Shown: positions 32,432 through 43,486, counted from the first letter of the stretch. The stretch: 64,000 nt of DNA from Beaufortia kweichowensis (GCA_019155185.1 CM032811.1:3154287-3218286), one strand, 5' to 3'. The notes: generated by a model from the sequence alone, not told the origin. Numbers and translations are program-made.

Positions 32432-35418
32432 TAGGGCTGTGCGATATGGACAAAAAAAAGCTATCACGATTTCTTGAATTTTTTTTCGATTTCGATTTTA
32501 ATCACGATTTTGAAACAAACAGAAATGCTTTACAATTATAAATGCATTCTGTGTGAACTTGAAACATATTTCCAAAGGAAACCAATTAGAGCTTTACCAA
32601 AAAGTTGTAACATGTCTCTAGAACAGACATATGACAAAAAAAGAAGAGAATATATATATATGTGTGTGTGTGAGTAATCAAACCAACAAAACAACAACAA
32701 AAAACAACCCAGACTAAAGTCTCTCAAATAACTACAATTAGAACAGTGGCAGAATCTAGCTGCTTTAAATGTTTAAAGGTTTTCTGCTAAGAAAACCAGC
32801 ATGTCCACCATTTCTGGTTTTAAGCATGAACGTTGGCATGTCACCACATTCCCTCCAGTGCTAAACACCCTCTCAGATGGTGAGCTTGTAGCTGGAATGC
32901 ACAGATATTTTTGTGCAAGCTTGCTTAATCTTGGGAAGTTAATTTGATGTAGTTTCCACCATCGAAGAGGATCTTCCTCACTGTCAATAGGAGGAGTAAA
33001 CAGGTAGCTGTTCATCTCAGATGCAATGGCTTCTTCAAGCTGCAGAGATGCTGGCATGGCTGAGACAGTCTTAAAAAAGCTGCCCAGAGATTTCTTTGTT
33101 TTTTTTGCTGATGAAGGTAGAACTGTGTCTACATTCTGTCTCCCTGTGGTGCTCTCAGAATTCACTGCATCCTATGAGAACAAACATAACGGACAATAGA
33201 AAAATATTAAACCATAATTATGCATATTGACACTACCACTCAATTTACCCATACACCAACTCACCTTGTGTGATACCTCTTTCATATCAGACATCACCTT
33301 GGCCTTGATGTTTGGAAGTTTGTCTTCAGCGATGTAATTTGTCTTGAATCTTGGATCTAGGAATGGCGTCATATCCAGCAGTTCTTGGGTATCTTCATCA
33401 TCGTAATTTTTATTAATGTACTCAAGAATTTTGGATTTTATTGTGTTGGTCAGGTCAGAATCCTCATCATTCACAGCCAGTATCTTTGTGTTGAACAGAT
33501 GAAGAACTGGCTTCAGATATGACACGCTGACATAGTCCTCGCCAGACAGGGCATCTGTGAACTCCTGCAGGGGTTTCAGTGCCTTGCTCACAGATTCAAG
33601 GACATCTGTGTCCTGCCATTAATGGAACCAGGTGTCTTGTTTTGCGATCAGCTGAAAGGATCTGAGACAGAGCCTTCTGTTGTTCCAAAACTCGTTCTAT
33701 CATCCGTTGCCTTGAGCCCCACCTTGTTGGGCACTCTGTTATGAGTGCATGCTTTGGAAGCTGAAGTTCTTCCTGGGCTTCAGTTAATGCCACTTTCTTC
33801 TTCCAACTATGAGAAAAATGGCCAACCAACTTTTTGCACAAACCTGTGGCTCTGGAAATGCGAGAGTCATCCTTAACTGCATTTTCTAAAAAGAAATAAA
33901 TAAGACAAAGTGCATTTAAATAAAAGCATTATCATTTAAATGAAAATCATCTTATATCAAACCTTTAAATAAGAGAAAACTGCGACGTTATACACACAAA
34001 GAATTACATTTGAATATACAAAAACCAAATAAATTTGAAATTGCTGTTAAAACTAACTTTTTGTTCTATTTATTACTAGTAATGATTACAATACTGATTA
34101 CATTATTAATGATGATGTAATATATATATGGCTGTGTAGAATACAATAGCACCACCTAATGTAGTAGTCTGAACATGGATCCTATTTCAATAACTTAATT
34201 ACAAATTTACAAGCTATTACAATGACTAAAGATTTCTAAAATGAAGACTTTTATGTGCATTACATTTTTCACAAACGAAAACAAGCAGGATAAATTATCA
34301 GATGAATATTGATATTGCCATTAATAAATTATATTTTCACATTTTAAAGGAAACTGTATATGTAATGAAAATTACCGATTGCAAGATGCAGTCTATGTCC
34401 AAAGCATTGTAATCTTGTCCATTTGTTTAGAGCGACAGCCTTCACAATGTTCGATCCGTTGTCTGTGGTGATTGACACTTGCTGCTCCTCACAAAGTCCC
34501 CAGGAAGCCAGAGAATCTCTCAAACCCTGAGACAGATTCTCTCCAGTGTGGTCATCAGGGAAGTATGACGTTTGCAAGCATCGGCTTTTCATTTCGAAAT
34601 CGTCATTAATGAAGTGCACCGTTAAACTTAAGTAAGGCTCCGATGTTCTGCTTGACCACATATCTGAAGTAGTTGCGTAGTATTTCACTTGATTTAACTC
34701 CAATTCAACACTGGCCTTGCATTTGGAATACATTTCAGGGATGGCAACTCTTGAAAAATAACTCCGCGATGGCAGTTGGTATCTCTTATCAAGGGTCTGT
34801 ATCATTTTTTTGAAGCCGGCTTTACTGACAATATTTGCGGGTACCATATCTTTGCATAAATGATACGTGACAGCGTCGGTTATTTCTTTATGCCTTTTTG
34901 AACTTTTTTCGTATGGTGTGCAGCTCGCAAATGCCTGTAATATTGATTTTTGTTCACCTCGTTCCGAATGTGTTTGGGATGTACTTTCGTTCATGTCCAG
35001 GGATTTTTTTGCCATGCAATGGTCATAGACCTCTTTGTGGCGCTGCCTCAGGTGTTGAAATAGATTTGTTGTGTTACCCTGTTTTGCCGCGACAGATTGA
35101 CAAGTCTTGCAAATTACCTGGCTCTGTGATAAATCATCTCTCTTGTATCCAAAGTAGTCCCACACCACAGATGTTGCTTTTTTTTTGGGCACCAAGTCCT
35201 TATCCTGTTCTGAACTCATCTTCCCTGTTTCTGTAGCATACTATCTGTCTGTATGCCCGGTCGGTTCTGTTCTTGCGCTGCATTGTGATTGGTTCGGATA
35301 GCATACTGCGGAAGGTTGGGGCCGGGCGCTCGGAAAAAATCGTGCTATAAAGCGATTTAGAAATCGCGCAAACTCAAATCGTGATTTTATTTCGATTTCG
35401 ATTAATCGCACAGCCCTA
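32432..35418 (-). mobile_element. hAT element (inner), nearly autonomous
   Basis: Starts TAGGGCTGTGCGAT and ends with a complementary ATCGCACAGCCCTA. The 8-bp duplication GTTTGGGA (32424-32431 and 35419-35426) is exact. It carries a three-exon BED-type transposase on the minus strand with only one visible frameshift. Confidence 0.95.
32773..35219 (-). pseudogene. hAT transposase, BED zinc finger, ZBED1-like
   Basis: Exon 1, 35219-34376: ATG start, BED finger with CKTCQS and HLRQRH (residues about 35-62), then the N-terminal nuclease half (YYATTSDMWSS with a catalytic-type Asp; SITTDNGSNIVKA; FGHRLHLAIG). Donor GTAATT. Exon 2, 33885-33265: LITECPTRWGSRQRM (about 33770), then the insertion domain to FLDPRFK (about 33340), donor GTGAGT. 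Exon 3, 33171-32773: dimerisation domain with CIPATSSPSERVFSTGG (about 32900), stop at 32773. The order and length suit hAT transposases of 600-700 residues. One frameshift near 33619-33625 breaks exon 2. Apart from that it reads through, suggesting recent activity. Confidence 0.92.
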
Positions 35419-36259
35419 GTTTGGGATTATTTTGGGTACACAAAGTTAAATTACGTGACAAATTACTTCATGAAATATGTTGGTAGGGAATTAAATATAA
35501 ATGTGTCAGTTACAATCAATGCCGTAGCGGTGAGAGTTGTGGGCTTTCAGTGCAATGTAAACAAAAACTCATGAAATGTTTGTCACGTGTAAATACACGT
35601 GTAAAATTAGATGAATTATTACAATGAATTTTGATGAAAATAACAGTTCAGTTAATAAGTTAATATTAGTCATTTATATTAATAATAATATTAAATATTA
35701 TTATTATTAAGTCATGTATTTAATTCATTACTACAAGTCATATATTTAATTCCAAATAGACAGACTATTTTTTTATTTTGATTGTTATTTATTATCAGTG
35801 TTAAAGTATTACTTATGTTTACGTCAAAAACCTTTTTTCACTTTTCTTTAATTCCAAAGAGAGAAATGGAATTTTGTTTGTTTTTATTATTTTGTGCTGC
35901 ATTATTTGGTTACTGAGTTCATGTCTGTTTCAAAAGGCAGCAATAAATAACACTTTAAAATATAAAGAGTTTTCATGTGATTTTATAAACTAATAGTGTT
36001 GTGAAATTAATGAATGCATAATCGTGATAACCGTGAAACCGTGATTATTCCTCAGACTATAATCGTACCAACAAAATCTATAATCGTTGCATCCCTATTC
36101 TAGTCTGTACTTGTGTTCTTGTGAACTCGTGTAAAACGTCATCATTAGCTGACCAAGTACTGTTCAATTTAAAATTCATGTCTAGCCAAGAACGGTTAAA
36201 ATCCCCTGATGTGTTCTTGCTCTGCCCCTTTATTGATGCATCGGTACGTGACTTACGTG

Positions 36260-37600
36260 CAGGGCCGTAGCTAGAGGATTCGGGGCCCCTGAAAAAATAT
36301 TGATGTGGGCCCCCACAGAATACAATATTTTGTATTCTTACAAAATAACAATCAGATATGCAGTCAAATGTAAAAATAGAATAAATAAAACCGTTAAAAT
36401 TAATTCTTCTTCATTTTTTAATGAAGATAATTTGGCACTGCATAATATATTTTAAAGCAAATAAATGTAGCCATTAGGGCTGTGCCAATAAACGATATCA
36501 TATCGAATTGCGCTAAAATATATGTCGATAAACAGCCAATATGCGTGCAGCTTTTAACGTTCACGTCAAAGAACAATGTAAATTTCCTACGGCACTTTGC
36601 AAAGCAAACTCGGCACGAGGATGACAAAAATAAGTGGAAGCAGCGACCAAAGTGAGTTATTATCCAAAAATGATGAAATTGTCGACAAAAAACTATACTT
36701 TAAAGTGTAATTAATGAACCCTCAAATTTTTATGGCTTCAGTCATAGTTGGGATACTCTTTTAAAGCTGGCAGCAATAACAGTTTATATATCGAAATATA
36801 TCATTATCGATCAATATGGGAAAAAATTATCGAGTTTACATTTTTGCCATATCGCCCAGCCCTAGTAGCCATCCAAGAGCAGTGTTGTATGCGTGCTTTC
36901 TCTAATGTGATTAATACGTCATCAGCAGACAGGTGCGTAGCATAATGTCACTTTTATATGTATAAGCGCTTTATATAATATGATTGTGCTTGTGATATGC
37001 ATAGTGACTCGTGTCCAGATTTTCTTTTGAGCGCTGGTAATGAAACAAATGACAGCACCCATCCGGCAGCGGCAGACTGTACTTTTTCCATGGAAGTAAA
37101 TCGGGCAGCGAAATGACAATAGGCTACACTAACCTGTCGTAAAGAATGTCTTTATCGACTGGGATACAGCAGCTCTTCTGGCCTCCCTCTCCTTCTTTTC
37201 GTGGCATTTCTGGTACCCTGATTTATGTTTTCATTTCATTTTCAATCGGTCAGTCAGTTTCCTATTCTTCCACTAACTTCATCTCTAACTTTAGCTGCCA
37301 CATCAACGCGCTGTGTTCACGAGCTAGGGTGGGACTTACAATTTTATTGGGTCCCTCATATGTTTGTCACTGACTGAATAATTAATAAATACTCCGTATT
37401 GGACTAAACCATTTTTATGGAGGGGTGAAGAGCAAATATTTGGAAAACTAATTTCATCAAATTGCATGTTTCTGTGATTTTCATTAAAATCTCTGGCATA
37501 CAACTAATATAAATATTAGAATTATTCACAGAACAGGGGCCTATATAGAATAACTGCTGGATAATTGTCACCACCTTTCACCCTATCAGTGACGGCCCTG
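36260..37600. mobile_element. hAT-like non-autonomous element, CAGGGCCGT termini
   Basis: CAGGGCCGT at 36260 and ACGGCCCTG ending at 37600. The 8-bp duplication CTTACGTG (36252-36259 and 37601-37608) is exact. There is no transposase. A second hAT MITE (36475-36864) is nested in it. Confidence 0.88.
36475..36864. mobile_element. hAT MITE copy 1 with transposase N-terminal remnant
   Basis: Begins TAGGGCTGTGCCAATAAACG and ends TATCGCCCAGCCCTA, with the 8-bp duplication GTAGCCAT (36467-36474 and 36865-36872). The interior shares the segment around ATGACAAAAATAAGTGGAAG with copy 2 (58092-58569) but lacks about 90 bp. It sits inside the 36260-37600 element. Confidence 0.9.
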
Positions 37601-37848
37601 CTTACGTGAACTTACGACAGCTGTATTACCCAAAGTGCATCGCACGGCAGTGGAGCACAAATCCTACATTATGTTAAAAGAAATGACTGTTATCATGTCA
37701 CACATTTTAGTTTTAACATATATTTAGATATTTAGTTTTAATATATATTTACATTACAAAAGTTAAATTAAAGTACAACTTTATATTTTCATTTAACTTA
37801 CTGGATTGCTGCCTTAATTGTGCTTTTGACTGAATTATTTACATATAT

Positions 37849-38704
37849 TAGGGATGCAACAATACAGTTAGCCCACGGTTCAATACATACCTCGGTTTTT
37901 TAGCCACGGTTTTCGGTTCGGTTCTGATGGCTTGACACATAAGAGTGTTTTTTGTTATTCTATGCTTAGGCAATAGGAACAGTAAGAGCTTAAGAAGAAA
38001 AAAATAACGATTTATTGCGATACTCCTTTATTTTACTTAAAAGCAAAGAAAAGTCCACTAGTTCCTAGTGTATTGTAAAATATAAAATAATTTTTTATTT
38101 TAAAATTAACACTGACATCTCATAGCTGCTAGTAGCCCATGTACAAACTGGGGAACACATAAATTCCTAAATTTTGAAAATAAACATACATGTGAAGTTA
38201 GTATACATAAATTGACCATTTCAAATAAACATACTTGTACTTCAGTAAACATAAATAACCCATCTTAATTAAACTTAACAGTACTCCAGTACAGTATCCT
38301 TCATTCAGAATGTAAAGTGCAATTTCACTTAGGTCAGCTATCTATTCCTGTATTTTGAGGTTCTTCTGTAAAAAGATAAGCCTGTCAACATTCTCTGCAG
38401 ACACCGGCGCTTCCTCGTACTGTAGCGTCACTTCACCGCCACTCGCCATGTTAAAGTGTGGAATGATGGTTCAGCACCCCCTAACTTTAGAGCATAGTGA
38501 TTGAATATTTACTCGCGGGGAGGAGTTTCCTCATCTCAGCTCATAGACTTACAGGCACACACAAACGGTCAATTCGGAGAGAAATAAAACACACATAAAT
38601 TATTTAAATGTAAAACCGAAAAAAGCGCAATTCACAAGCGCGTATTGAACCGTGGATGTCGTACCGAACGGTTCAATATTATATTTAGAATTGTGGCATC
38701 CCTA
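37849..38704 (-). mobile_element. hAT MITE, 856 bp, with short residual gene
   Basis: Termini TAGGGATGCAACAAT and the complement of TTGTGGCATCCCTA. Duplication ACATATAT/GCATATAT (7 of 8). It contains the 35-codon minus-strand ORF at 38342-38449. Confidence 0.85.
38342..38449 (-). CDS. 35-residue ORF: transposase N-terminus joined to C-terminus
   Basis: ATG at 38449 (minus), stop at 38342. The first half (MASGGEVTLQYEEAP) looks like a translation-start leader. The second half (SAENVDRLIFLQKNLKIQE) resembles the extreme C-terminus of hAT transposases (compare MVDMLVFLAENL at the end of the 32773-35219 protein). It seems to be what remains after the whole catalytic core was deleted in a MITE. 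Whether it is expressed is unknown, and it may be a chance open frame. Confidence 0.5.
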   Translation of the reverse strand: MASGGEVTLQYEEAPVSAENVDRLIFLQKNLKIQE

Positions 38705-38712
38705 GCATATAT

Positions 38713-39100
38713 ATTTCCTCTTGTACAAACGATTTATACTTTATAATAAGTGCTGTGTTTTATATCATATTTTGTTTTATTATAAACAAATAGACAGTTA
38801 GGATAATCAGAGCACACTCCCTGAATCATATTTTAAATTGTCAAGAAGCAGTGTTTTATATCATATTACTTTATATTATTTAGTTTAATTCTAAATCTAC
38901 TTTAAAAAAGATTAAAATGAGCACTTATTTGCTACCGCAGCTGCATGACACGTCTAGTACTCTGCTGTTGCCATATAACCGGATTGAACTTGCAAGTTCG
39001 AACTAGCAAGGACGTAAGTCTTTCTTTGCGTTCTTGGAATTGAGAAACGGGTAAAGTTTGGGTAAATAACTAAAACAGATTTAGGAAAAAAATGATTTTA
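38713..39100. other. AT-rich spacer before the retroviral remnant
   Basis: No gene recognised. No pol sequence upstream of 39102 could be seen. Confidence 0.4.
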
Positions 39101-39101
39101 T

Positions 39102-39644
39102 ATGGTCATAATTTATTCAACTGTATGCAACAATAATGTTGTTTTTCATAAACCTCAGCGAATACCATTGGAAGCCAGGTGGGAGGGTCCATTTCAAGTT
39201 CTTTTAGTCACAAATGCAGCAGTCAAAGTATTTGACCAAAATTGCCAAAATGAATGTTGTGGACAACAAGAACTTATACATGCAGCTGGTACAAATGACA
39301 AACATACTAACAGGACTGGCTGTTACATCTGCGGACTAATACCACATTCTGTTGCACATGGTTTTCCTATGATGTCTGTACTTGTCACTCCCAAGTATAA
39401 CAAAGACACTTTTGGAATGAATAACATGATTGCTCGGTCCAACCAGACAATGGACTATCAACCTGTTAAAATTGTTCTATCCCTTGGCACATATCCATGG
39501 TGTATAAAACAAAATGGCTCTGTTCTTGTTGGAAAAACTGTGAAAAGCTTATTCTCAGCTTCCTCGTACATGGTCTGGCATCTGTGCACCAGATCATTTA
39601 GTCCTAGCCATGAGGATTACTTGAAGTTTACAAGACAGAATTAG
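39102..39644 (+). pseudogene. Endogenous retrovirus: integrase C-terminal tail running into Env surface part
   Basis: The first part (about 39156-39225) matches the C-terminal domain of gamma-type retroviral integrase (PLEARWEGPFQVLL). With no stop between, the frame enters a Cys-rich segment with N-glycosylation sites and a short surface-subunit-like region, ending at a stop at 39642-39644. The surface part (about 130 residues) is far shorter than usual, so most of it is missing. Gag, protease, RT and the integrase core are absent. It lies in limk1 intron 1, same orientation. Confidence 0.7.
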
Positions 39645-40230
39645 ACATCAAAGATCAGCAGATCTTTTTGGAACTCACCATCAATTGACATGGAATAGAG
39701 CTCTTGGTGCCCTTCTTCTCACATATGGAGTAATGTCATCTTTGGATCAAATTGGTGACTTCTCCAAAGAAGTAGAGTTACTAGCTAATGACACAGCATT
39801 AGGCTTAAGCAAGATTTCAGAAGAACTAACAGCTATTAGAATGATAGCCTTGCAAAACAGAGCAGCATTGGATTATTTACTCTATGCACAAGGTGGAACC
39901 TCCAAAATTATTGGAATAGAGTGCTGTTCTTACATTCCCAATAATAATGAAGATTTTAAAAATGTGATTTCTAACATCCATAATGTCTCCAGAGTAGTAC
40001 ATGAAATTTCAACAATATCAAGTTCTGGTTTCTTTGATTGGATAACACAATATGTAGGAGAATTAGGAAAAACAGGACTTGAATACATTTTTTTAGCCTT
40101 AATGGGATTGACTTTATTCGCATTGCTGATAAAGGGGTTTAAAATCATGTTCATAAAATTAATTTGCAGTACAGCTAAGAGGGAGAGAGTACAGGTTATC
40201 CACAGAACACCAGCATCATACGCAATCTAA
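39625..40230 (+). pseudogene. Endogenous retrovirus Env transmembrane subunit
   Basis: The frame open from 39625 to 40230 is +1 relative to the upstream part, so a shift lies at about 39625-39644. Visible features are a minimal RxxR furin-type motif just before the subunit start (near 39660), a hydrophobic fusion-peptide-like stretch (about 39703-39750), a long heptad region, an immunosuppressive-domain-like helix (about 39850-39900), and a Cys-Cys motif near 39920 in which the first Cys of the CX6CC pattern is Ser. A 20-residue membrane segment (about 40083-40150) and a short cytoplasmic tail follow. The CX6CC type places it among gamma-type envelopes. Without the first Cys, the covalent link between subunits is not expected. 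Reported as a remnant. Confidence 0.85.
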
Positions 40231-40398
40231 GCCATGCATAGTCCAGATTGTATCAACACAGCATCAACCATCCATGTAACTTTTGTAAATATTGTAAATC
40301 CCTGCGTAAGCTTTTTGGAACCTGTATATAACGTGTATATGACTAATAGAGTGATGTATTTCTTAATTTTTGTTTTTATTTGTGATCAAAAAATGATC

Positions 40399-40409
40399 AA
40401 AAGGGGGAT
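40399..40409 (+). promoter_or_regulatory. Retroviral polypurine tract
   Basis: AAAAGGGGGAT sits directly before the LTR's TG at 40410; such tracts prime plus-strand synthesis. Confidence 0.85.
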
Positions 40410-40800
40410 TGAAAGATTGTATTCAAATTCAGTTACATTGTATCTATGCCTTGATGTATGCCTTGAATTATTTGTATTCATGATTAATTTGCATTGCATC
40501 TCTGCCCTGTAATTAACATACGCATATGTAAAGGTGTGAGCCAAATGGCCCATATAATCAATATACAGGAAGACCCACCTATCCGGTCTCTTGTAAGGTC
40601 CCTGGTAGGAGGTCTCAGTAGAAACTGTCCTTTGTTTGAAGGCCTTTAGATACAAGGTATAAAGGTCTGCTCACACAGACAGTATGTGGGTTAAGATCCA
40701 GAAGAAGGCTATGCTACACGAGTATCTTCAATAAAGTCTTTTCCTCTAAACTTCGGTCTGGCTTACTTTTCTTTACATACTAGAAGTACATTCTAGTACA
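40410..40800 (+). mobile_element. Endogenous retrovirus 3' LTR (391 bp)
   Basis: Starts TGAAAGATTG after the polypurine tract and ends TAGTACA. TATAAA at 40658-40663 and AATAAA at 40730-40735 give a plausible U3 (about 278 bp), R (about 65 bp) and U5 (about 50 bp). The bases after it (TTGGTGAGCCACCC) resemble a primer-binding site, which normally follows a 5' LTR. Confidence 0.85.
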
Positions 40801-41482
40801 TTGGTGAGCCACCCAAAGACTGCTCAGCCAAATTCAAGAAGATCTAACACTGTCTATGAACTGTCTTGTATAGTTGAATACTATTGAATTTGAGTTGAAT
40901 TTGCAATCAGATGATCATTTACGTATGTGTACATACCATTAGGAATTAACTTTTTCTATTGAAACCACAAAGTCTTTAAATACCATTTGTATTTTTAGGG
41001 CACGAGCACCGTAGGTGCGGAACCCTATTGTATCTGCTGAGTTGAATATTTTTCTTCTTCTCCGAAATGAATCGCAGTTTTGAGGGCCTAAACATGCTTG
41101 AAAAGTCATGGAACTGTACACACGCTTCAAGCGCGGTGACAATTTACATGTGGTATACATTTCAGCATTAGGGATAGATAAATGGCTCTATTGCACCACC
41201 TACAAAAGTTCAGTGAAGCGGCCCTCGCATTGTGTTTTACGTACATGCATTAAATTTGCTGGGCTCATATATCATCCCAAGACATACAAAAAAGACCCGG
41301 GGTACCAAGCCCTAAACCCAATAGGAAGTCAGCTATTTGAATTTTCTTCGCAATGTTTGGCCAGTTTTTGTCATTTCCAGGTGTTGTACTTTAACAAACT
41401 CCTCCTAAAATTTTATCAGATTTGGTCAGATAAAGGTCATGGTCTGAATACATCTACATGACAATATTCAACAACAGTCATA

Positions 41483-41496
41483 GCGCCACCTGCTGG
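41483..41496 (-). promoter_or_regulatory. CTCF-like core motif 1
   Basis: The minus strand reads CCAGCAGGTGGCGC, which fits the published CTCF core consensus CCASYAGRKGGCRS at all positions. Sequence match only; occupancy unknown. Confidence 0.5.
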
Positions 41497-41756
41497 CAAC
41501 AGGTAATATCATGTTTTACACAGTAATTTACCAATACCAGGCAAACAATGTCTGAAATGCCTTTAGCTTTACAGGTTTGATAACATCTACATGACAATAT
41601 TCAGCTACAGTCATAGTGTCACCAGCTTTTGTGGTAACACCACAAAACAGGAAGTCAAACTCAGGCATACAATGTCCAACCTGCCCCAAACGTCACATGT
41701 TTGAAAAACATCCTTGCCTGAAGACGTCTACAAGATAATATTTTGTAAAAGTCATA

Positions 41757-41770
41757 GCGCCACCTGCTGG
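41757..41770 (-). promoter_or_regulatory. CTCF-like core motif 2
   Basis: Identical 14-mer to 41483-41496 in the same orientation, 274 bp (two modules) downstream. Confidence 0.5.
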
Positions 41771-42089
41771 CAACAGGAAATGGCATGCATTTAACCGAAA
41801 TGATCTCCAAGAAACATATTAAAATAGGCAATGAAATGACAAGTGTGCTAGAAACATTCAGTCTGCCTCAAATGTCACATGTTTGATAAAAGTCATGTCT
41901 TTGAATACATACAATGGCCAATATTCAGTTATAGTCATAGTTCTATTCGCTGGCAGCAGAAATTGTTGCGTATAAATGACTTTGACATATTCCCCACGTA
42001 TTTACCAGCCGAAATGCATATTGCACTGTGCACTGGTTTCATCAAGGCACTGGGTGGCGATGCCACGGGTGCGAGGGCCCTTTCATCAC

Positions 42090-43140
42090 TGCTTGCAGCT
42101 TTAATTAATATTTATAACTACACAAAAGCTTCAGTAATAGAATTTTCCTTTATTTACAACTCTTTGGACAGAGGTATTCGGTGGGCTAAGAAAACCCTGG
42201 CTGTTAGCCCTGAGAAAGCCCCAGCGAGGCCGGGCTGTGTACATGAACAGACCCACTGTCTATGGAGGACCACGAGTGCCACTTAAAAATAAAATGAGGA
42301 ATCAATATAGCATATTTTAAAACATAGATAAATAAAACAATAAAAATTACATTAATAAATTATTTTAAATGCACATTTTAATATAACTTTTTAAAAAAGC
42401 ATTTGGCAAATGCTTTTCTCTCTCTGTTTGCCAGCTGATTTTCTTTGTCGGTTTTCCAAATGCTTTTCTTTATCCATTTTTCAATTGAGTAAAAAAAAAT
42501 GCCGTTGAACAGTACACACGTGGGAGCAACCAATTAACTCTCGACTGAGTTTGAAGAGTCAAAACCTCTCCCACTTGCAACTTAAAGTTAGTGGAACATG
42601 TACTGTCTTTGGACAGTTAGAAAAACTATACCTTCATTAAAGTGGGCTTGTGAGGCACTAGGCAGTCTGTGCCCTTGCGTAGTTGCTGAAGTGATCTGAA
42701 GTGACCCGGCCGTGTGGCAATTAACCCGCTGCTCACAGTCTTGTAGTCTGTCTTGGCAGTCTGTGTACAGCTGGCTAGGGGTGAAAACTATAATACAGCA
42801 GCGACAGGGGCCGTGTGACATAACAGCCTCATCAAAGCATAATATTAGACCATTGAGATTTTATAAGAATTATAAAAAAATTAATGAACAGATTTTAGTC
42901 ACAATCAGATCATGTTGTAGACACAAAGCTAACACACATTTATGTTCAAACAACTTATAAAAGTTGATTTTCCATAATAGTTCTACTTTAAGAAGAAATT
43001 AAGGGAGCTTGGCAAAATATTATACACAACACGCATGTGCAAAGTTAATATAGACATATGTCCATAACAGTACAAATATGCCCTTCCTCGAAACCCATTT
43101 TTGTCCACTACTGTATTGATGATACTATTGTGTTGTGTTT
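42090..43140. other. limk1 intron 1 end, nothing recognised
   Basis: AT-rich. A CAAATGCTTTTCT motif is repeated at about 42408 and 42458. No gene seen. Confidence 0.4.
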
Positions 43141-43151
43141 GTGTTGTTTAG

Positions 43152-43251
43152 CTGGCAGCAGTTTGCCGGAGTGTGCTGGCTGCAGAGAGCACATATATGA
43201 TGAGCAGTATCTACAGGCCCTTAATACCAACTGGCACTTGCTGTGTTTCAG
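43152..43251 (+). CDS. limk1: LIM domain kinase 1, coding exon 2 (LIM1 first half)
   Basis: The acceptor TTTAG ends at 43151 and the donor is GTAACA at 43252. With the single base carried from exon 1 the frame reads AGSSLPECAGC, then IYDEQYLQALN and NWHLLCFR. This supplies the first zinc-ligand set of LIM domain 1 (CxxC, 17 residues, HxxC). Human LIMK1 has the same layout (known). LIM domains restrain the kinase and bind partners. The next exon, which should carry the second zinc finger, was not found before 64000. Confidence 0.93.
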
Positions 43252-43486
43252 GTAACAGCTTTTTCCTCCCTCTGAATTCTGAGCTAAACTAACGTTTGCA
43301 TATCACTAAAACTATTTGCATTATTCATTGCCATTTTTTATATCAACATGTAGGCCTGTTTTTGTGCTCTTCCTGAATGTATGAGGAATCTGATATGTTG
43401 GGTTTGTAGCGCTTTTTAAAGATATTATTAGACAATACTTTTTGAAATCCCAGAATGGCATGCTTAGAAATGTGAGAATAATGTTC

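Larger units (their letters stand above)
32182..36097. mobile_element. hAT element (outer) with 8-bp duplication, host of a second hAT
   Basis: The termini are TAGGGATGCAACGATTA at 32182 and its complement ending at 36097, a 17-bp perfect TIR. The 8-bp duplication TTCTAGTC (32174-32181 and 36098-36105) is the hAT hallmark. Excluding the inner element, only about 930 bp of outer sequence remain, with no transposase domain, so it is non-autonomous. Confidence 0.93.
40995..42085. repeat. Unclassified interspersed repeat with internal ~137-bp tandem modules
   Basis: Left end GGGCACGAGCACCGTAGG. The right end GGGTGCGAGGGCCC is partly inverted-complementary. From about 41440 to 41990, four diverged modules of about 137 bp each contain a ...CATCTACATGACAATATTCA...GTCATAG... 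pattern. Two modules carry an identical GCGCCACCTGCTGGCAACAG. No coding sequence. The element resembles a common cyprinid repeat, but I cannot name it. Confidence 0.65.
26630..43151 (+). other. limk1: limk1 intron 1 (16.5 kb)
   Basis: From donor GTAAGT (26630) to acceptor TTTAG (43151). Phase 1 on both sides. It holds the TEs listed separately. Stretches with nothing recognised: 26640-27340, 27561-28383, 31116-32173, 38713-39100, 40801-40994 and 42090-43140. Confidence 0.85.
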
